Origin: CAYMRB01 sp964392615
GTDB lineage: Bacteria > Planctomycetota > UBA8108
NCBI GenBank assembly: GCA_964392615.1
Contig: CAYMRB010000356.1
Coordinates: 1 to 10,665 of the forward strand
DNA: 10,665 bases
Direction: 5' to 3'
Position 1 is the stretch's first letter; each line of letters begins with the position of its first letter. Below, one piece after another: positions 7,734-10,665 of this stretch. A program made the translations under genes and the position numbers. Under the pieces are notes generated by a model that worked only from the letters and a program-made list of their open reading frames with translations, did no database searches and was not told the DNA's origin.

Positions 7734-7762
7734 ACGGGCCAGCGCACGAGGCGCTGGCCCGT
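7734..7762. terminator. Perfect 12-bp hairpin between convergent genes
   Basis: ACGGGCCAGCGC (7734-7745) is followed by the 5-base loop ACGAG and an exact inverted copy (7751-7762). It lies 54 bases after the HEAT-repeat gene and about 120 bases beyond the stop of the convergent cohesin/dockerin gene. On the plus strand CCTTCGTTG follows, a poor T tract; on the minus strand there is none. Position and perfect pairing support a terminator or 3'-end stabiliser, perhaps for both genes. Confidence 0.7.
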
Positions 7763-7883
7763 CCTTCGTTGTGACCATCAGACGCGGGGCTTCTATCGGG
7801 AACGGCGACGTCGGACGTCGGTGACGAGGTGACGTTCGGCCCGCACACGTGGCCGCGCGCGGGGTCGTCGGAAGCGCCGTGAT

Positions 7884-9092
7884 CTATCCGCACACGTCCG
7901 GGCACCCGACGACGGTCTTGCAGGCGGCGCCGAACTCGTGCGGTGGGCAGGGCGGCTGGCCGCACGTGCCGAACAGGAAACCCGCGAGCCAGATCACGTC
8001 GGAGAGGTCGATCGTGAAGTCGCCGTTCGCGTCGAGTAGCAGCAGGTTGCCCGGATCCTGCGCGCCACCGTCGCCGCACGGAAACGGCACGGAGCCGTCG
8101 ATGTGGAGCGGCTCGGTGTAGCAGAGCAGATCGGAGATATCGAGCGTGCCATCCTGGTTGCAGTCGCCGGGAACCTGTCGGCCGCGCACGCACGTGGCCT
8201 CGCATTGCTCGACCGTCCAGCCCGCGCAGCCGAGGTGGGTCCCCGGTGGATCGAGGCCGCAGGCATCCGGACCCGGAGGCAGTGGTGCGGACAGCGTGGT
8301 TCCCGACGCCAGCCACGCCGTGATCAGCGCGATGTCTCCGACCTCGACCGCGCCCGAGTCGTTGGCATCCGCCGCGTCGAGGCAGCAAGGCTCGGCGACG
8401 CTGCCGTCGAGAAACGCCGCGATGGCCTGCACATCGCCGAGGTCGACGCAGCCGCTGCAATCCGCGTCGCCGCGTCGGAACGGATAGGCGATGCGAAGCT
8501 CACCGGCGGTCGTTGCCAGGAGGCCGTTGTCACGCGACAGCTCGGAAGCCCGATCGCCGACGAGGACGTTGCGATACGTCGGCAGGCCCTGACAGTCCTG
8601 AAAGCGGATGGCCGCGGTCGTCGCGACGGTCGCCAGCACGTCGACGGTCACGCGTCCGAGCAGGTGCCCGTCGCCCGGCGGGATCGAGTCGGCGAACGTG
8701 ATCGGCTCGCTCGCCTCGAATGCCACCGCCCACGACAGGCTGCGATCGCCACGGCCGAACACGTAATAGCCCGAGAACTCGGCGTCGGCCGCCGCGGCGT
8801 CGTCTCGGTTCACCCCTCGGAACGCGAGCGGTGGCGAATCCGGACTCTCCGGGTCCTGAGAGGTCACCGTGACCTGAAACCCGTAGATGGCGACCGAGTT
8901 GTCGAGCCGCACCGCAATCTCGACGCCCGTCTCGCCGGGGAAGGCGGTGGTGTCCTCGATCCACAGACGATTCGGTCCCGACGTATCGTCGAGCGCGTCG
9001 CAAGCATCCTGCGCTGCGACTCTCTGGAGGGCGAAGCTCGCGGCGCTGCCCAACACACCGACGAGCACGGCGAAGGTCATCGATCGGCGCAT
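7884..9092 (-). CDS. Secreted cohesin-like protein with two dockerin pairs
   Basis: A 402-residue protein starting at ATG 9092-9090 and ending at TAG 7886-7884. Residues 1-27 form a signal peptide (FAVLVGVLGSAASFAL core, cleavage near VAA/Q). Residues about 42-200 look like a cohesin-type beta-sandwich (TAFPGETGVEIAVRLDNS, IYGFQVTV). Two dockerin-like pairs follow. Pair A (about 204-262) has loops DADCSGCVDLGD and DANDSGAVEVGD. Pair B (about 308-372) has DCNQDGTLDISD and DANGDFTIDLSD. All four keep the 12-residue calcium-loop spacing with Asp at position 12. A linker with four Cys (278-301) and a Cys-rich tail (377, 382, 391, 397, 401) suggest disulfides. In cellulosomes cohesin and dockerin bind each other; here both kinds sit on one chain. 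The longer frame to 9230 adds 46 residues before the signal peptide and is rejected. The role is probably cell-surface or secreted assembly; the partner is unknown. Confidence 0.92.
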   Translation of the reverse strand: MRRSMTFAVLVGVLGSAASFALQRVAAQDACDALDDTSGPNRLWIEDTTAFPGETGVEIAVRLDNSVAIYGFQVTVTSQDPESPDSPPLAFRGVNRDDAAAADAEFSGYYVFGRGDRSLSWAVAFEASEPITFADSIPPGDGHLLGRVTVDVLATVATTAAIRFQDCQGLPTYRNVLVGDRASELSRDNGLLATTAGELRIAYPFRRGDADCSGCVDLGDVQAIAAFLDGSVAEPCCLDAADANDSGAVEVGDIALITAWLASGTTLSAPLPPGPDACGLDPPGTHLGCAGWTVEQCEATCVRGRQVPGDCNQDGTLDISDLLCYTEPLHIDGSVPFPCGDGGAQDPGNLLLLDANGDFTIDLSDVIWLAGFLFGTCGQPPCPPHEFGAACKTVVGCPDVCG

Positions 9093-9099
9093 GGCGATT

Positions 9100-9104
9100 T
9101 CCCC
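9100..9104 (-). promoter_or_regulatory. Ribosome binding site fixing the start of the cohesin/dockerin gene
   Basis: On the minus strand GGGGA lies 7 nt before the ATG at 9092. Together with the signal peptide that begins there, it selects this start over the upstream in-frame ATG at 9230. Confidence 0.65.
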
Positions 9105-9232
9105 GCACGAAGTTTTTGTTGCATCGATCGTACCACAACGGAGGCGTCGGGAATCGTGTTGAACATCCCCGTGCGCACTCGCAAACTGAGCGGGTCGAAA
9201 GCTGGCCGTCCAAGTCGAGCGAATGTCCACGA

Positions 9233-9260
9233 GCGTCCGGAAGCGTCCGGAAGCGTCCGA
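9233..9260 (+). repeat. Three tandem 10-bp units upstream of the sigma gene
   Basis: GCGTCCGG AA is read three times with a 10-base period (units begin at 9233, 9243 and 9253; the third diverges after GCGTCCG). One helical turn per unit would place identical faces on the same side of DNA, as protein-binding sites often do. The array ends three bases before the ribosome site GAGAGG of the sigma gene. It may instead be simple slippage. Confidence 0.6.
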
Positions 9261-9262
9261 GA

Positions 9263-9268
9263 GAGAGG
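9263..9268 (+). promoter_or_regulatory. Ribosome binding site fixing the sigma factor start
   Basis: GAGAGG lies 8 nt before the ATG at 9277. The longer frame from ATG 9223 would translate the tandem repeat into RKRPEASERE-type sequence and has no comparable ribosome site, so 9277 is preferred. Confidence 0.65.
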
Positions 9269-9276
9269 TACGACGT

Positions 9277-9903
9277 ATGAGCGAGGCTCTCCGTCCCCTC
9301 GTCGAGGCGGCGCAGGCGGGGGACCGGGACGCGTTGAACTCGCTCGCGCGCTGCGCCGATCGCTTCGTCCGCCTGTTCAGCGGCTCGCTGAGCCGTCAGG
9401 TTCGCCGCGCGTACGGCTCGACCGTCGACTTCGTGTTGGAGGGCATGGCGGAGGCGCTGTCGCGGCTCGACGAGTTCGAGTACCGCAGCGATGAGGAATT
9501 CTACGCGTGGGTGACGCGTCTGATCCGTCACCGCATCGTCGACGCCGGTCGCCGCGAGGGGCGTGACAAGCGCGCCGGACATCCCAGGGGCCTGCAGACC
9601 GACGACGGCGACGCGATCGCCGGCGATCCGTCCGCGTCGCGGACCGTCTCGGCCGGCGAGATCCGCCGCGTGGTCGCGGACGCTCTGCTCGAACAGCAGG
9701 TATCGCATCCGGAGGAGATGGAGGTCGTCCTGCTCAAGGTGTTCGAGGGCCAGAGCTGGCCGGGCATCCGCGGCTGGCTCGGCCTGACGTCCGAGAAGCG
9801 CGCGCGCACGCTTTTCGTTCGCGGCCTCGACCTGTTGCGTCCACGCATCCGCGACGCACTGGGCCGAGACGGCTTCGAAGAGTTTCTGGGTGTCGGGCCG
9901 TGA
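9277..9903 (+). CDS. ECF-type RNA polymerase sigma factor
   Basis: A 208-residue protein. Residues about 5-98 match sigma region 2 in layout: LVEAAQAGDRDALNSL, then FVLEGMAEALSRLDEFEY, then EEFYAWVTRLIRHRIVDAGR. A polar linker (about 100-127) leads to region 4 at about 128-192, with a helix-turn-helix-like stretch in VVLLKVFEGQSWPGIRGWLG and LFVRGLDLLRPRI. No sigma 3 region is present, as expected of ECF factors. It would direct RNA polymerase to a small set of promoters, often including its own. Its stop overlaps the GTG of the Ser/Thr kinase gene, a pairing common in Planctomycetota in which the kinase is thought to control the sigma factor in place of an anti-sigma factor. Regulon unknown. 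Confidence 0.9.
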   Translation: MSEALRPLVEAAQAGDRDALNSLARCADRFVRLFSGSLSRQVRRAYGSTVDFVLEGMAEALSRLDEFEYRSDEEFYAWVTRLIRHRIVDAGRREGRDKRAGHPRGLQTDDGDAIAGDPSASRTVSAGEIRRVVADALLEQQVSHPEEMEVVLLKVFEGQSWPGIRGWLGLTSEKRARTLFVRGLDLLRPRIRDALGRDGFEEFLGVGP

Positions 9904-10665
9904 GCCGCGACGACGACGATGCTTGCAGCGGCGGCGCGGAGGAACTGTACGAGCGGTTCGTCAGCGCGTGGTTCGAGACAGGCGCCTCCGACATCCCGCC
10001 GTCGTGGCCGCCGGGCGTCCGCGAGCGCTGTCTGTTCTTCCTTCGCATGTGCGAGGTCGAGTCGGCCGCGGAGTCGGAGGGCGAGGCGAGCGGCGAGGGC
10101 GTCAGCGCCAGCAGCGTCGTCGATCGCCTCGACGTCGGGCCCGAGCGCTTGGACGTCACGCTCGGGGCTCCGGACGACGCGCCGCCACCGGATCTCGCCG
10201 AGCCGCAGGCGACGGGCGAACGTTACGTGGTCGAGCGCGAAATCGCTCGCGGAGGCATGGGGCGCATCCTGCTGACCTGGGATCGCGATTTTCGCCGTCG
10301 TATCGCGATGAAGGTCCTCGTCGACGACGACGGCCGTCCGTCACGCACCGCGCGCTTCGTCGAAGAAGCGCAGGCGACCGCGCAGCTAGAGCATCCGCAC
10401 ATCGCGCCGGTCTACGACGTCGGCGTCGACGCGCGCGGCGCACCGTACTTCACGATGAAGTGGGTGCGCGGACGCAACCTCGAGGAGGTCCTGACGTCCG
10501 GCGAGCCGGAATTCTCGCGAGCGCGGCTCGTCGGCATCCTGCAGCAGATCGCGATGGGAGTGCACTTCGCGAACAGCCGCGGCGTCGTGCATCGCGACCT
10601 GAAGCCCGAGAACGTGATGGTGGGGGACTACGGCGAGGTGCTCGTCGTGGACTGGGGACTGGCGA
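9900..10665 (+). CDS. Ser/Thr protein kinase, PknB-like (3' end outside window)
   Basis: An open frame from GTG at 9900 runs to the right edge (255 full codons). Residues 1-107 are an acidic, low-similarity N-terminal region without a membrane segment. The kinase domain starts near residue 108: glycine loop IARGGMG (115-121), ATP-binding Lys138 in IAMKVL, likely helix-C Glu156 in FVEEAQAT, catalytic loop HRDLKPEN (231-238) with Asp233 and Asn238, and the metal-binding motif as DWG (251-253) in place of DFG. The window ends just after, so the activation segment, C-lobe and any sensor domains are unseen. Key residues are intact, so activity is expected. The start overlaps the sigma factor stop (GTGA) and lacks a strong ribosome site, implying translational coupling. 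The likely role is phosphorylation-based control, perhaps of the adjacent sigma factor. Confidence 0.92.
   Translation, partial: MSRDDDDACSGGAEELYERFVSAWFETGASDIPPSWPPGVRERCLFFLRMCEVESAAESEGEASGEGVSASSVVDRLDVGPERLDVTLGAPDDAPPPDLAEPQATGERYVVEREIARGGMGRILLTWDRDFRRRIAMKVLVDDDGRPSRTARFVEEAQATAQLEHPHIAPVYDVGVDARGAPYFTMKWVRGRNLEEVLTSGEPEFSRARLVGILQQIAMGVHFANSRGVVHRDLKPENVMVGDYGEVLVVDWGLA

Larger units (their letters stand above)
9093..9276. promoter_or_regulatory. Divergent intergenic region with 10-bp tandem repeats
   Basis: A 184-base gap between the cohesin/dockerin gene (minus) and the sigma factor gene (plus). It holds three tandem copies of GCGTCCGGAA at 9233-9260 (last copy imperfect). A weak candidate promoter for the sigma gene is TTGAAC at 9159-9164, 17 bases, then CAAACT at 9182-9187. 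That box agrees with the sigma-70 consensus at only about half the positions, so it is a guess; an ECF-type self-regulated promoter is equally possible. Confidence 0.4.

Noticed and set aside
7807..7821. Two overlapping GACGTCGG copies suggesting an operator.
   Set aside because: The site is downstream of both convergent genes, where an operator has no obvious use, and the motif is short and GC-rich.
7864..7913. GTCGTCGG/CCGACGAC inverted repeat spanning the end of the cohesin/dockerin gene.
   Set aside because: The 34-base loop and overlap with coding sequence make it likely to be chance.

Overview
The window is GC-rich, tightly coding bacterial chromosome, most likely from a member of the Planctomycetota or a similar large-genome environmental phylum. 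The clues are two secreted proteins with dockerin-like calcium repeats (one also cohesin-like), a large acetylxylan-esterase-type hydrolase with extra modules, and an ECF sigma factor overlapping a Ser/Thr kinase whose DFG motif reads DWG. The phylum is inferred from gene style only; no rRNA or other marker gene is present.

Layout. (1) 1-1710, minus strand: the 5' 570 codons of a secreted multidomain protein (signal peptide, jelly-roll, PKD, second jelly-roll, dockerin-like repeats) that continues past the left edge. (2) 1711-1921: divergent intergenic region holding a nested hairpin in the leader of gene 1. (3) 1922-4438, plus: exported alpha/beta hydrolase with an intact Ser-Asp-His triad, an N-terminal beta-sandwich and a degenerate second hydrolase-like half. 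(4) 4609-5454, plus: a secreted beta-rich protein of unknown function. (5) 5557-7680, plus: a membrane-anchored protein with a beta-rich N-terminal part and C-terminal HEAT repeats; its order and some local patterns resemble the N-terminal part of animal vitellogenin-type lipid transfer proteins. (6) 7734-7762: perfect 12-bp inverted repeat between convergent genes, a likely terminator. (7) 7884-9092, minus: secreted cohesin-like protein with two dockerin pairs. (8) 9277-9903 and 9900 to the right edge, plus: ECF sigma factor and Ser/Thr kinase joined by a GTGA overlap; the kinase is cut by the window end within the DWG segment.

Five of the six complete or left-truncated genes bear export or membrane signals, so the region looks devoted to the cell envelope and extracellular polymers, followed by a sigma/kinase signalling pair whose targets cannot be read from the sequence. 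I found no tRNA, rRNA, CRISPR array, insertion sequence or phage gene. The gene I rate most worth following is the HEAT/vitellogenin-like protein at 5557-7680, followed by the cohesin-plus-dockerin protein and the unusual dockerin loops of the left-edge gene.
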